Notes under the pieces: generated by a model
Told to the model about the DNA's origin: nothing
Seen by the model: only the letters and a program-made list of their open reading frames with translations
Databases searched by the model: none
Made by a program: the position numbers and the translations under genes
Source of the DNA: Bacteroides sp. GM023
GTDB lineage: Bacteria > Bacteroidota > Bacteroidia > Bacteroidales > Bacteroidaceae
Assembly (NCBI RefSeq): GCF_014750685.1
Contig: NZ_JAAXGE010000004.1
Location: 1 to 64,000, forward strand
Length of the DNA stretch: 64,000 bases
Direction of reading: 5' to 3'
Shown here: in pieces, positions 33,955 through 43,949 of the stretch
Layout: each line of letters opens with the position of its first letter
Numbering within the stretch: position 1 is the stretch's first letter

Positions 33955-34449
33955 ATGGAAACAACCCAAGTAACCGTTCAACCAACGGTGGGAGGTATGG
34001 TAACAGCTCCCCAAAAAGTATTTTATGTTCCTGTTGAAGAATTAAAAGACTTCTATCTCAAATTCGCTCACTTCCTGAATCCGGATGCCTGCTCTGCAAA
34101 TCGCACTGAATTTGAAATGCTGAACATTCTACTGAAAGACCTAAGGAAAAACATGGAAGTACTGAATCGTCTCAATATGCATGTATGGCATGAAGGCATA
34201 GCAGAAATTCAAACCTTATGTGGTGCTTACTCCATACAGGATAATTTGGGTAAAAAAGAGCGTATGCAAATGAATATTTCTATGGGAAAACATTTACAGT
34301 TTCTCATTCAAACAACTATGGATAGTCCTATGCTTAAACAGATGTATAAGAATTACTCTCTACATTACAACCGTGTAGAAGGTTTGCTTAAACAAATGGC
34401 AAAAGAGATGAATCAGCTCAATAACCCTGATACTTATCCAAAGATATAG
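33955..34449 (+). CDS. Small all-helical protein of unknown function
   Basis: A 164-residue protein I do not recognise. The ATG at 33955 is chosen: it gives METTQVTVQPTVGG, and the upstream ATG at 33907 lies within the structured leader and would add an unrelated hydrophobic stretch. After a short flexible start (GGMVTAPQKVFYVPVEELK) it appears all alpha-helical with heptad-like patterns (FEMLNILLKDLRKNMEVLNR, HYNRVEGLLKQMAKEMNQL). No signal peptide, membrane segment, Cys pair or catalytic motif is evident. It is monocistronic, with a strong promoter, a structured leader and a terminator at 34471-34510. The long regulated leader suggests tight control of a small cytosolic protein. Confidence 0.8.
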   Translation: METTQVTVQPTVGGMVTAPQKVFYVPVEELKDFYLKFAHFLNPDACSANRTEFEMLNILLKDLRKNMEVLNRLNMHVWHEGIAEIQTLCGAYSIQDNLGKKERMQMNISMGKHLQFLIQTTMDSPMLKQMYKNYSLHYNRVEGLLKQMAKEMNQLNNPDTYPKI

Positions 34450-34470
34450 TAATGAGTTTCAAAGTATAAA

Positions 34471-34510
34471 AAAGATGGAGAAAGAGACTCAGTTCCCTTT
34501 CTCCATCTTT
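34471..34510. terminator. Bidirectional terminator between the small gene and the PUL2 regulator
   Basis: A perfect 14-bp stem, AAAGATGGAGAAAG with CTTTCTCCATCTTT, has a 12-base loop and is flanked by an A-run on the left and TTTAATTTTT on the right. It can serve both converging genes. Confidence 0.85.
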
Positions 34511-34550
34511 AATTTTTCATTATAACAAAAGTATGCTTTCTTATAGGGAA

Positions 34551-37500
34551 TCAATCCTTTTTACAGTTGAACTCTGAAGGAAGGCATCCGAACTCTTCCT
34601 TGAAATATTTAGCGAATTGTTTGGGTGACAGTCCCACTTGATAAGCGATTTGAGAAATGCTTTCCTGGCTCTGTTCCAATAATTGCTTTCCTCTTTTTAT
34701 GCGCAAGACACGTATAAATTCAAGGGGTGACTTACCTGTTATCGTCATTAGTTTTTTGTATAAGTGACCACGACTCATTCCGACGGCCGTACTTAGGTCT
34801 TCGACAGAGAAATCGGTATTGTCCATATTCTCTTCCACTGCTTGTATGGCTCGCTCAATAAGTCTTTCATCAATAGTACTGATGGTAATTTCGGCAGGAG
34901 ACACTTCTACTTTTCCGAATCGTTGATGGTTACGGCTACTCCATTCTAGCAGCTTTTGGATACGGAGTAGAAGAATATCCAGGTTGAAAGGCTTGGTGAT
35001 ATAGTCATCGGCACCTTCACGCAATCCTTCCAGCATATGTTCCTGGGCGGTTCGTGCAGTCAGTAAAATAACAGGGATATGTGAGTAACGGATGTCTCCC
35101 TTTATCTTATTGCATAGCTCCAGTCCGTTCATTATCGGCATACGGACATCGCTTATCACAAGGCTGATATCATGTAGGGCTAATATCTCCATTGCCTTTT
35201 CACCTTGTTCGGCCTCATAAACAGTGAATCGGTCTTTCAGGCAGTCAACAATGAACTGTCGGAAATCTTCGTTGTCCTCCACAATAAGTAGTGAACAACC
35301 TGTTGGCGTTTTTGCTTGCTCCGGTTCTTCCCGAATGTCTAGTCTTTCAGTTGGCGTTGCCGTGGTATTTATGTTCTTACATTCATGTCGTATGGGGAAC
35401 ATAAATTCAAAGATAGTACCTTGGGGATGATTATCGCGAATTTGAATGTCACCATTATGGAGAGTAACATATTCTTTGACTATATGCATACCTATGCCAC
35501 TGCCGATATAATCAGTGGACGAGTGTTCTTCTTGATAGAAACGGTCGAATATTTTAGCTTTGTTTTCTTCACGTATACCGATTCCGGTATCCGCCACTTG
35601 GATGCAGGCATACTCTCTCTCATCTTGTATGATACGATTCAGCACTACGTTCACGCTTCCGTGATTCACGTTGTATTTGAACGCATTCGATAGTAGGTTA
35701 AGCATTATGCGCTGCATTTTATTCTTATCAAAGTCTGTTTCCAGACTATCGGTTTTCAATGAAAGACTGAAGGTAATATCCTTTTTGTCGCCGTACGAAT
35801 AGAAAGAATCACATATCTCTTTGATAAAATTTGCCAAATCACCGTGGGAAGGATTGAGTTGTGCTTTACCATTGTCCAGCCGGCGTAAATCAAGCAGTTG
35901 GTTGATAACGTCCAGAAGTGCCAATGCATTGCGATGAATCAACTTCAATTCTTTTTTTATGTCTTGTGCTGTATTAGTAGCCAGTATTTGCTCAAGGGGA
36001 GTGATGATAAGAGACAAAGGAGTGCGCAGGTCATGGCTTACGTTAGTGAAAAATCGTAATTTGGCTTCGTCAATTTCATGCTGCTGTACCGTTTCCATAT
36101 CCCGTTTTTGTTGAAGCAATAATCGACGGTGCTTCCGTTTCATATGGATAAAGATAAGTGATATGGCACTCACCAACAGTAATGCATAGATACTGTAAGC
36201 TAAGTTGGAAAGCCAGAATGGCGGATACACATTGATGGAAAGTGTAGCACTTGCATCGTTTTCATAATCGTGAACCTTCATTACCCGTACTTGAAGTTGA
36301 TAAGTTCCGGGAGCCAGTTTATTGAAATAAATCCGGTTTCCCTCCAGCTTTGTCCATTCTTCGTTCTTATTGAGCCTGTATTCATATTGCAACTTGTGCA
36401 GATTTCCATAGTCCATAGCCGAAATTTCCACAGCGAAACTATTGTCTGAATAGTTCAGGTTAAGGTTGTTAAGCAACTGTATGTTTTTTGTGAGAATGAT
36501 GTGTCCGTTGTGTGCAGGTCTGTTTGCATTGACACACTCATTGTCAATATATAAATCAGTGAATATCACTTGGCGGTCAAAGTAAAACAAGTCATTGCCG
36601 CGTGCGATGATTTTTACATACCCTCCTCCGCCTCCGGCAATTACTTCATTCCTGTGATTGCAGAAGATTGAAAAATTATTGAAGGTAAGGTTACCGATTC
36701 CATCTTCTTCATAATAAGGGTGGCAACGGAAATCGGGCATATCGGCATCATCGGATTTCACTACTTCCACGTGAGTGATGCCATGGTCTGTAGTGAGCCA
36801 CATATTGTGAGATGCATCTTCGATAATGGCACGTATATATGAATGGGAAACACCGTTTGAGGTATTCAAATTGATTAGTTTATTTTGCTTCGGGCTATAC
36901 ACGTTGACCCCTTTTCGTCCGCCTATCCATAGCAGATCGCGTGAATCTTGATAGATGCAATTGGCAAATTTATCTTGTATCACTTCTTCACCATCGGCTG
37001 TTTGTTCCAATATCGTCATTTCCCGGGTGGAAGTATTCATGTGGTACACTCCCGAACTGGTAGCCACATAGAGAGAATAACCTTCAACATATGCCAGGTC
37101 GGCAATGTAATTGGTCAGTAAAGTCGAATTACTCATGGTGTAGTCTTTAAGCGTTCCGGAAGGTTCCAGGCAATAGAGTCCTTGCGAGTAAGTGGCAAAC
37201 CATAAGTTACCGGCATTATCTTGTGTAATACGACGTATGTACTGAGGCAATTCCACCGGATTATTTTCCGGTGCTTTGAGTGGGGTGAACTGACCGTTTT
37301 GATAATAAAACGCTCCACCACCGAAACTTCCCCACCACACTCTGCCTTTGTTGTCATGGAAGGAACAAACAATCAAGTCGGAAGGAATCTCTTTATTCTT
37401 TGATTTATAATAAGTATAGGTGTTTTTATCCTTGTCGTAACTGGCTATGCCTTCACCGTCAAATCCCAACCATAGTTTGCCCTCTCGCTCTTCGTAGAAA

Positions 37501-38558
37501 CAACTGACATCTTCCAGTTGGGGACAATAATGGTTTTCGAATATTAGATTGTTCAATCCTGAATAAGCTACGCCCTGTTTGCCGGTTCCTATCCATATCA
37601 CGTCGCGGTTGTCCTTATAGATATAAGTCACGTGATTGTCTGGTAGGGAATATAATTTGTCGACATCCTTGAATAGCCGTGTCACCTTGCCCTTTTCTTT
37701 ATCATACGGACATATGAATATTCCTCTGCCATCGGTACCCATCCAGATATTCCCTTTGCCATCGTCGGTTATAGTGGTAATCATGGTTCGTTCTCTACTG
37801 AGTTCCGTTCGGGCGGCAAAGTCAATCCAGCTGTTTTCCGTCAGAGAATAACATTTAACATCCGCGCTGTGCGGGGCGTATATCCAAAGCCGGGAAGAAA
37901 AGTCCAGATAAATGTGAGGCACATAAGTGGTATGTATTTCCGTATGAAACAGTTTTGTTATGGATTTATGCATCCAGTCTATGTTAATCACATTTCCATC
38001 GGCCATGAGAATATAACATTTCTTGTTGCGGCAAGCCATGTCGGCAATGTTTACGCTGCCCGGAAGTGACTGTTTGTACAACGTTTCGTCGGAGAATATG
38101 TAGTAATACAATGTGTTGTCTGCAACGCACCACAGGTTCTTGTCGTCATCTACGAATAATTGCCTGGGGCTTTCAAAGATACCTATCTTGTGTAGAAGAA
38201 GGTCCGTCCTGTTGTCCAGTTCGTCCATTTCACGGTCATAAAAACAATAGTTAACCGGAGTTTTTATCCATATATTGCCGGCTGCATCTTCTGCTACCCA
38301 TTCTACGCTATTGTTGTATGCTCCCTGCCGGAGGGTGGTATAAGTTTTGAAATGATAACCGTCATAGCGGTTCAGTCCGTCGCGGGTGGCAAACCACATG
38401 AACCCATATTTATCTCGTTCTATCGCCTGAATATAATTGTCGGACATACCTGTTTTTACTCCCAACTGGTGAAAACTCATTTCGTTTGAAGCGTATGATG
38501 CCAGGCTATTCAGCAAGGAGATAAGAAGAAACAAAGGAATTTGTAAGTGTCTTTTCAT
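34551..38558 (-). CDS. Hybrid two-component system regulator of PUL2 (HTCS)
   Basis: A 1335-residue one-protein sensor and regulator typical of Bacteroides PULs. After a signal peptide come two runs of Reg_prop beta-propeller repeats (about 30-700; for example DRDVIWIGTGKQG, NIWMGTDGRG), a Y_Y_Y domain (about 715-790), one transmembrane helix (about 795-815), a HisKA domain with the phosphorylated His near 842 (NVSHDLRTPLSLI), an HATPase_c domain (IGSGIGMHIVKEYVTLH), a receiver domain with Asp near 1136 (LVISDVRMPIMNG) and an AraC-type DNA-binding domain (about 1235-1330; DLSTAVGMSRGHLYKKL). It is divergent from susC2 and should bind the intergenic region 38559-38812. A periplasmic manno-oligosaccharide is the likely signal. 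Confidence 0.95.
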   Translation of the reverse strand: MKRHLQIPLFLLISLLNSLASYASNEMSFHQLGVKTGMSDNYIQAIERDKYGFMWFATRDGLNRYDGYHFKTYTTLRQGAYNNSVEWVAEDAAGNIWIKTPVNYCFYDREMDELDNRTDLLLHKIGIFESPRQLFVDDDKNLWCVADNTLYYYIFSDETLYKQSLPGSVNIADMACRNKKCYILMADGNVINIDWMHKSITKLFHTEIHTTYVPHIYLDFSSRLWIYAPHSADVKCYSLTENSWIDFAARTELSRERTMITTITDDGKGNIWMGTDGRGIFICPYDKEKGKVTRLFKDVDKLYSLPDNHVTYIYKDNRDVIWIGTGKQGVAYSGLNNLIFENHYCPQLEDVSCFYEEREGKLWLGFDGEGIASYDKDKNTYTYYKSKNKEIPSDLIVCSFHDNKGRVWWGSFGGGAFYYQNGQFTPLKAPENNPVELPQYIRRITQDNAGNLWFATYSQGLYCLEPSGTLKDYTMSNSTLLTNYIADLAYVEGYSLYVATSSGVYHMNTSTREMTILEQTADGEEVIQDKFANCIYQDSRDLLWIGGRKGVNVYSPKQNKLINLNTSNGVSHSYIRAIIEDASHNMWLTTDHGITHVEVVKSDDADMPDFRCHPYYEEDGIGNLTFNNFSIFCNHRNEVIAGGGGGYVKIIARGNDLFYFDRQVIFTDLYIDNECVNANRPAHNGHIILTKNIQLLNNLNLNYSDNSFAVEISAMDYGNLHKLQYEYRLNKNEEWTKLEGNRIYFNKLAPGTYQLQVRVMKVHDYENDASATLSINVYPPFWLSNLAYSIYALLLVSAISLIFIHMKRKHRRLLLQQKRDMETVQQHEIDEAKLRFFTNVSHDLRTPLSLIITPLEQILATNTAQDIKKELKLIHRNALALLDVINQLLDLRRLDNGKAQLNPSHGDLANFIKEICDSFYSYGDKKDITFSLSLKTDSLETDFDKNKMQRIMLNLLSNAFKYNVNHGSVNVVLNRIIQDEREYACIQVADTGIGIREENKAKIFDRFYQEEHSSTDYIGSGIGMHIVKEYVTLHNGDIQIRDNHPQGTIFEFMFPIRHECKNINTTATPTERLDIREEPEQAKTPTGCSLLIVEDNEDFRQFIVDCLKDRFTVYEAEQGEKAMEILALHDISLVISDVRMPIMNGLELCNKIKGDIRYSHIPVILLTARTAQEHMLEGLREGADDYITKPFNLDILLLRIQKLLEWSSRNHQRFGKVEVSPAEITISTIDERLIERAIQAVEENMDNTDFSVEDLSTAVGMSRGHLYKKLMTITGKSPLEFIRVLRIKRGKQLLEQSQESISQIAYQVGLSPKQFAKYFKEEFGCLPSEFNCKKD

Positions 38559-38679
38559 AACTGTATCTTTTCACGTTGCTAAGTTAAGAATTCCGTTCAT
38601 AAATCCTTTATCCCGAATGTATCATTTTAAGGGAAGGTATGTGTCTTTTGTATCTTTTTCTATCCCAAATCGATTATTC

Positions 38680-38701
38680 TCCGGTCGGGATACAAACCGG
38701 A
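38680..38701 (+). promoter_or_regulatory. Candidate operator for the PUL2 regulator
   Basis: TCCGGT, 10 bp, ACCGGA form a perfect dyad about 45 bp upstream of the candidate -7 box of susC2; ATCCC (38662) and GGGAT (38688) overlap it as a second dyad. Position suits an AraC-type activator site, but no binding motif is known to me for this regulator. Confidence 0.4.
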
Positions 38702-38745
38702 TAGTTTGAAAATCAAATGAGAAACAGGTGGTACTATTTTATTCG

Positions 38746-38753
38746 TACATTTG
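38746..38753 (+). promoter_or_regulatory. -7 box (TACATTTG) of the PUL2 operon
   Basis: TACATTTG fits TAnnTTTG; there is no good -33 element at the right distance, as expected for a promoter that needs an activator. The leader would be about 55-60 nt. Confidence 0.6.
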
Positions 38754-38812
38754 CCACAGTCAAAAGGAAGTCCTTAAATCGACAGAATAAAAACCTATCA
38801 AATATTTATATT

Positions 38813-41800
38813 ATGAATCTAAGATCCAGAAAAACAGTATTTATCACAGGGCTCTGCCTGGCCTCTCTGGTTAGTGGTATTCCTCTTTCCGCTAATGCGT
38901 CTGCCGACACGGCAGAAATGATACAACAGCAATCCGTTAAAATAAAAGGACGGGTGACAGATGCCTCGGGAGAACCGGTGATTGGTGCAAATGTAGTACA
39001 GAAAGGTACGACAAACGGAACTATCACTGATTTGAACGGTGATTTTACATTAACCGTTTCGCAAGGGGCGGTTTTGCAGGTCAGCTTTATTGGCTATAAG
39101 CAGCAGGAAGTATCCTTAAAGAATGGACAGACCCGGGTGACTGTTATTCTCAAGGATGACACGGAACTACTGGACGAGGTTGTCGTAGTGGGTTACGGTA
39201 CAATGAAGAAGCGTGATTTGAGTGGCGCCGTTTCGCAGATAAAAAGTGACGATCTGATGAAAGGCAATCCTACTGATTTGAGTAAGGGGTTGGCGGGCAA
39301 GATTGCCGGTGTACAGGTAAATCAAAGTGACGGCGCTCCGGGCGGCGGCATCAGTATTCAGATTCGCGGTACGAACTCTTTCTCTACCAACTCACAACCT
39401 CTTTATATTGTAGACGGCGTACCGTTTGATACGGGAGATACTCCTGCAAGCGATACGAATAACAGTCAGAATAAATCAAACCCATTGGCATTTATCAATC
39501 CGCACGACATTCAGAGCATTGATGTCTTGAAAGATGCTTCCGCGACTGCCATATATGGTTCCCGTGGTGCGAACGGAGTTGTTATCATAACTACCAAACG
39601 GGGTGAGAAGGGAAATGAAAAGGTGGAATTCAGTGCCAACTTTACATTCTCAAAGATAGCGAAACGTATGGATGTGCTCGACGCATTCACTTATGCCAAT
39701 TATCAAAACGAGCAAGTGCTCAATGATTATAAATATAGTAATAAGCCTTATGGCAAGCTGCCGTATCCCGGAGCTTGGGAATATCCGGCTTTGCCGGGGG
39801 GCGGAAACGATACTTCTGCAGGCAAATACCTGCCGGCACCGGAAGATTTCCTCCGACCGGGTGATTATGTGGATGAATATGGTAACATTTCCTATGTAGG
39901 CGTGGCCGACTGGCAGGATTTGATTTATCAGAACGGCTTTTCGCAGGAATATAATATCAGTGTATCGGGCGGCTCGGACAAGGGTTGGCACTCATTCTCC
40001 GGTAATTTCCTCACACAGGACGGTATCATCAAGAATTCCGGTTTTACCCGTTATTCATTGCGTTCCAATATAGGCAGGTATGTAACCAAATGGTTGGAAA
40101 TGGGCATGAATACCAGTTTCACACATACTGATACGGATTTCTCGAAGACCAACTCTTCTGATTGTGGTGTTATCCGTTCTGCATTGGTGTTTCCCTCAAC
40201 GTATGACCCGCAGAAGAATAAGGCGGAAACTGGTGAATTGAGCTGGCTTGCCTCCAATCCATTGGCTTATATTACCAACACTAAGGATAATTTGCGCAGC
40301 ATAAACGTGTTCAATTCAAGCTATATGGAGGTTAAACTGCTGCCTTTTCTGAAGTTCAGACAGAATTTGGGTATCAGTTACACCAACAATGACCGTGGCA
40401 TGTACTATGGTCGCGAAACGCAGGAAGGTTCGTCCACTACTAATATCAATGGCAAGGCCGAACAGTCAAGCAACTGGTGGTTGGGAATTACCACTGAATC
40501 ATTGCTGACGTTTGATAAAACATTCGGTATCCATGGCATTAATGCGGTGGCAGGTTTTACGGCAGAAAAAAACAGTTGGGGAAGCAAAGCGATGTCGGCC
40601 ACGGGATTTCCCAACGACATCACTCAGGACTTCGATATGAGTTTAGGAGCCAATCCGGGCAAATTGAGGTCTGACAGGGGAGATGCAGCTTTAGCTTCAT
40701 TCCTGGCACGTGTCAATTACACTCTTATGGACAAATATATCTTTACCGCTTCCTGTCGTGCTGATGGTTCGAGTAAGTTTACCGATAAAAACAAGTGGGC
40801 TAGTTTCCTTTCCGGAGCTATCGCATGGCGTATATCGGAAGAGAAGTTTATCAAAGACTTGGGGATATTCAGTAACTTGAAGTTGCGCCTGAGCTATGGT
40901 GAAACGGGTAATCAGGGTATCGGAAGTTATCGTACGCTGCCGATGCTTAATATGGCAAACTATCCTTTTGGCGGGGCTATCAACAGCGGTTTTGCCGAAG
41001 TGGACTGGAGAGGCCCGGTGTCCGACGACTTGCGCTGGGAGACGACTGCCCAGTATAATGTGGGAATCGATATGGGATTCTTGGATAACCGCATTAACCT
41101 GACGGTGGATTATTATCATAAGAAAACACGCGATTTGCTTCAGGATGTGAAAATCCCTTCAAGTACCGGTTTTGGTAGCATGATGGTCAATAGCGGACAC
41201 ATCACTAATGAAGGGCTTGAGCTGACCGGTAAGTTCTATGTGTTGCAGAATACACCGCTGAAATGGAATATCGATGCGAATATCTCATTCAACCGCAACA
41301 GGATCGGCGGACTGAAAGCTGACCAGTTTGCGCAGAAATTATGGAGTTCGGCTGATGAGGTGTTCATACAGCGCAATGGTTGTCCTATCGGCGCTATATA
41401 TGGTTATGTAGAAGATGGATTCTATGATAATCTGGCAGAGGTGATGGCTTCGCCCAGTGCAGATATCCGCGCAAAAGGCGCCGGTATGATTGGTGAAATA
41501 AAATACAGGAACTTTGATGATAATCCCGATATTACTTCGGCCGATCGTGTGATTATCGGAGACACGAATCCTGATTTTGTCTATGGCCTTACCAGCAACT
41601 TCGAGTGGAAAGGTGTTACATTGAGCTTTTTCCTGCAAGGAAGTCAGGGAAACGACATTTTCAATGGCAACCTGATGGATATGAAGATGGGGAATGTGGG
41701 TAATATCACCCGTGAAGCCTATAATACCCGCTGGACAGAAACCAATGCCGCCCAGGCAAAATGGCCGAAAGCGGTTTCGGGTTACGAGCGTAATATGCTC

Positions 41801-42061
41801 ATCTCTAATCGTTATGTGGAAGACGGCTCTTACTTGAAGTTGAAAAGCCTGAATATCGGATATGTCTGGAAACCTAATTTCAAGGGTATCAGCAATGTCA
41901 ATGTGTATGCCAGCGCAACCAATCTCTTCACCATTACCGGCTATAGCTGGTTCGACCCCGAAGTGAATGCTTTCGGTTCGGATGCCTCCCGGCGTGGTGT
42001 TGATGTGTATTCCTATCCCAGCAGCCGCACATTCTCATTGGGTATAAAAGTAGATTTTTAA
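38813..42061 (+). CDS. SusC-family TonB-dependent transporter (PUL2, galactomannan)
   Basis: A 1082-residue outer-membrane transporter. The ATG at 38813 is preferred because it opens a normal signal peptide (MNLRSRKTVFITGLCLASL); the ATG at 38717 would add 32 unrelated residues and lie upstream of the promoter box. A CarboxypepD_reg-like domain (about 43-120, IKGRVTDASGEPVIGANVV) and TonB-box-like LLDEVVVVGYG are followed by the plug (about 135-265, LYIVDGVPFDTGD, IYGSRGANGVVIITT) and the barrel. It lacks an STN domain, in line with control by the hybrid two-component regulator. It should import galactomanno-oligosaccharides with the SusD partner 26 bp downstream. Confidence 0.95.
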   Translation: MNLRSRKTVFITGLCLASLVSGIPLSANASADTAEMIQQQSVKIKGRVTDASGEPVIGANVVQKGTTNGTITDLNGDFTLTVSQGAVLQVSFIGYKQQEVSLKNGQTRVTVILKDDTELLDEVVVVGYGTMKKRDLSGAVSQIKSDDLMKGNPTDLSKGLAGKIAGVQVNQSDGAPGGGISIQIRGTNSFSTNSQPLYIVDGVPFDTGDTPASDTNNSQNKSNPLAFINPHDIQSIDVLKDASATAIYGSRGANGVVIITTKRGEKGNEKVEFSANFTFSKIAKRMDVLDAFTYANYQNEQVLNDYKYSNKPYGKLPYPGAWEYPALPGGGNDTSAGKYLPAPEDFLRPGDYVDEYGNISYVGVADWQDLIYQNGFSQEYNISVSGGSDKGWHSFSGNFLTQDGIIKNSGFTRYSLRSNIGRYVTKWLEMGMNTSFTHTDTDFSKTNSSDCGVIRSALVFPSTYDPQKNKAETGELSWLASNPLAYITNTKDNLRSINVFNSSYMEVKLLPFLKFRQNLGISYTNNDRGMYYGRETQEGSSTTNINGKAEQSSNWWLGITTESLLTFDKTFGIHGINAVAGFTAEKNSWGSKAMSATGFPNDITQDFDMSLGANPGKLRSDRGDAALASFLARVNYTLMDKYIFTASCRADGSSKFTDKNKWASFLSGAIAWRISEEKFIKDLGIFSNLKLRLSYGETGNQGIGSYRTLPMLNMANYPFGGAINSGFAEVDWRGPVSDDLRWETTAQYNVGIDMGFLDNRINLTVDYYHKKTRDLLQDVKIPSSTGFGSMMVNSGHITNEGLELTGKFYVLQNTPLKWNIDANISFNRNRIGGLKADQFAQKLWSSADEVFIQRNGCPIGAIYGYVEDGFYDNLAEVMASPSADIRAKGAGMIGEIKYRNFDDNPDITSADRVIIGDTNPDFVYGLTSNFEWKGVTLSFFLQGSQGNDIFNGNLMDMKMGNVGNITREAYNTRWTETNAAQAKWPKAVSGYERNMLISNRYVEDGSYLKLKSLNIGYVWKPNFKGISNVNVYASATNLFTITGYSWFDPEVNAFGSDASRRGVDVYSYPSSRTFSLGIKVDF

Positions 42062-42087
42062 GATGATAAACAATTAAATGTAACTCC

Positions 42088-43899
42088 ATGAAACTGAAAA
42101 AAATATATATCCTGTTATCTCTTTCTTTAGCAGGTATGACAACTTTCTCCGCTTGCCAGGATTTCTTGAGCGAAAAGCCATATTCTTTTGTGGGCCCGGA
42201 AGAGGTGGGCAACGATGATGCTGCAGTCAGCCAATGGGTGACCGGCGTGTACAGTAAATGGGCGGACGATATGTTCCGTTGGGGGAATTTCCCCCGCGTG
42301 CTTGATATGGACTGTGACTATGCTTCCGGTCCTGACTGGGCATTCAGCAACGCAGGTGCCGGCAATTATCAGGGAGATGATGTGACCAACACCATTTGGA
42401 AAGGTTGTTATAACTTGATTAATCGCGCTAATGTGGCTATCAAATATATCAATGCAATCACGGGTGCCGACGAACAGGTAAAGACTAACGGTCTGGGTGA
42501 GGTGTATTTCCAAAAGGCTTTTGCCTATTTTATGCTGGTGAAGGCATACGGTGAGATTCCGTTGTTTAACAAGGCTGTCACGGACGGGGCGGGATACAAC
42601 AATCCTCGCCGTCCGATAGCCGATGTCTATGCTGAAATAGTTCGTCTTTTGGAAGAGGAAGCCATTCCACGTCTTTATAAGAATACGGATGCGGGATATC
42701 AAACCGGACATGTATGTGCGGGAACAGCTGTCGGACTACTCGCTAAAGTGTATGCAACCATGGCTTCCGGTGCACTTCCGGCAGGTGAGAAAATGACAGT
42801 AATGACCGGCTCGTCTTATTCATACAATGGGGACGATAAGGTTTTGGACATGCCTGTAAGACGGGAGTTTGTGAAGACTCAGGTGAAAGGTTACGAAAGT
42901 TTCGATTGGAGGGATTGCTATGAAAAAGCTGCCAAATGGGCCGGATATCTGGTGTACCCTTCTCCGGACAACAACTACGGCAGCCATGACTTGCTTCCTT
43001 ATGACCAACTGTGGAAGCGCTCCGGACTGGGGCAAAGTACCGAACATCTGTTTGCCTTGCAAGGTGCCAACGGTGACGAGCTTTATGGAAACAGTATCTT
43101 TGAATGGTACAATGGCATCGACAATGGACGCGGTGTAGTAGCCAGCGGTCTGTATATCGGCAACCGTTATCACTGGTATACTCTGTTCACCTCTCAGGAT
43201 TACCGTGTCACACAAGGAGTGAAACATCGTTTTATAGTAAGCTATCAGGACGAAGAGGGAAAACCGAAGAGCGGCTTTTTCTATCCGAACACACCGGAGT
43301 ATGTGCTGAAAGCCACAGGCTATGATGCTAATGGAAATTATGTAGCGGAACCGGAAGCTCCCTACAACGACGGACGTAACTATTACTTTAACGTATCGAA
43401 CGAGTGTCTGGCATTTACTAACAAATATGCAGACGTTACAGACGCCACACAGAAAAAATCGGATGCCTACTGGCCTTTCCTTCGTCTGGCTGACATCGTG
43501 CTGATTTACGCAGAAGCGAAATGTGAATTGGATAACGGAGTATCTTCCGAGGCTATCAGTGCATTGAATAGGGTACGTAACCGTTCGAACGCCACTCTTG
43601 CGTCAAGTTCCGGTGATGGAGCCATTGCTTCCAAACAAGCCCTGCGTTCCGCCATTTTTGAAGAACGTGCCAAAGAACTTGCGCTGGAAGGAGACAGGCG
43701 ATGGGATCTGATTCGTTGGGGAATCTATGTGGAAGTGATGAACTCTATTGGTGGAATCAACAAGGACGGCTCTCAAACTCACTATGATGAAGCCGGTGTG
43801 AATAAACATCGTGAACAGCGTCATTTGCTTTTCCCATTGCCTTCTGATGAGGTCTCTACTAATGAAGCGATTGACAGCAATAATCCGGGTTGGAGTTAA
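42088..43899 (+). CDS. SusD-family glycan-binding lipoprotein (PUL2)
   Basis: A 603-residue surface lipoprotein with lipobox at Cys23 (TTFSACQDFLSEKPYSF). SusD features include TPR-like helices such as GLGEVYFQKAFAYFMLVKAYG followed by EIPLF, and the C-terminal conserved blocks LADIVLIYAEAKCELDNG, ALNRVRNRSNA, IFEERAKELALEGDRRWDL and HLLFPLPSDEVSTN. It forms the lid of the SusC transporter and should bind galactomannan fragments. Length and order are normal, and the gene is in the middle of the operon. Confidence 0.95.
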   Translation: MKLKKIYILLSLSLAGMTTFSACQDFLSEKPYSFVGPEEVGNDDAAVSQWVTGVYSKWADDMFRWGNFPRVLDMDCDYASGPDWAFSNAGAGNYQGDDVTNTIWKGCYNLINRANVAIKYINAITGADEQVKTNGLGEVYFQKAFAYFMLVKAYGEIPLFNKAVTDGAGYNNPRRPIADVYAEIVRLLEEEAIPRLYKNTDAGYQTGHVCAGTAVGLLAKVYATMASGALPAGEKMTVMTGSSYSYNGDDKVLDMPVRREFVKTQVKGYESFDWRDCYEKAAKWAGYLVYPSPDNNYGSHDLLPYDQLWKRSGLGQSTEHLFALQGANGDELYGNSIFEWYNGIDNGRGVVASGLYIGNRYHWYTLFTSQDYRVTQGVKHRFIVSYQDEEGKPKSGFFYPNTPEYVLKATGYDANGNYVAEPEAPYNDGRNYYFNVSNECLAFTNKYADVTDATQKKSDAYWPFLRLADIVLIYAEAKCELDNGVSSEAISALNRVRNRSNATLASSSGDGAIASKQALRSAIFEERAKELALEGDRRWDLIRWGIYVEVMNSIGGINKDGSQTHYDEAGVNKHREQRHLLFPLPSDEVSTNEAIDSNNPGWS

Positions 43900-43949
43900 A
43901 GTACCTTCCCTATTCTAGAATAAAGTCAGAAATTTAAAATCAATATTTC

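Noticed and set aside
33696..34037. A 113-codon plus-strand ORF ending inside the small-protein gene
   Set aside because: It lies over the promoter and structured leader, begins upstream of the predicted transcription start and has no domain pattern. The sequence is better explained by RNA structure.
42127..42711. A 194-codon antisense ORF over susD2
   Set aside because: Same reason: the plus-strand SusD is certain and the antisense protein has no family features.
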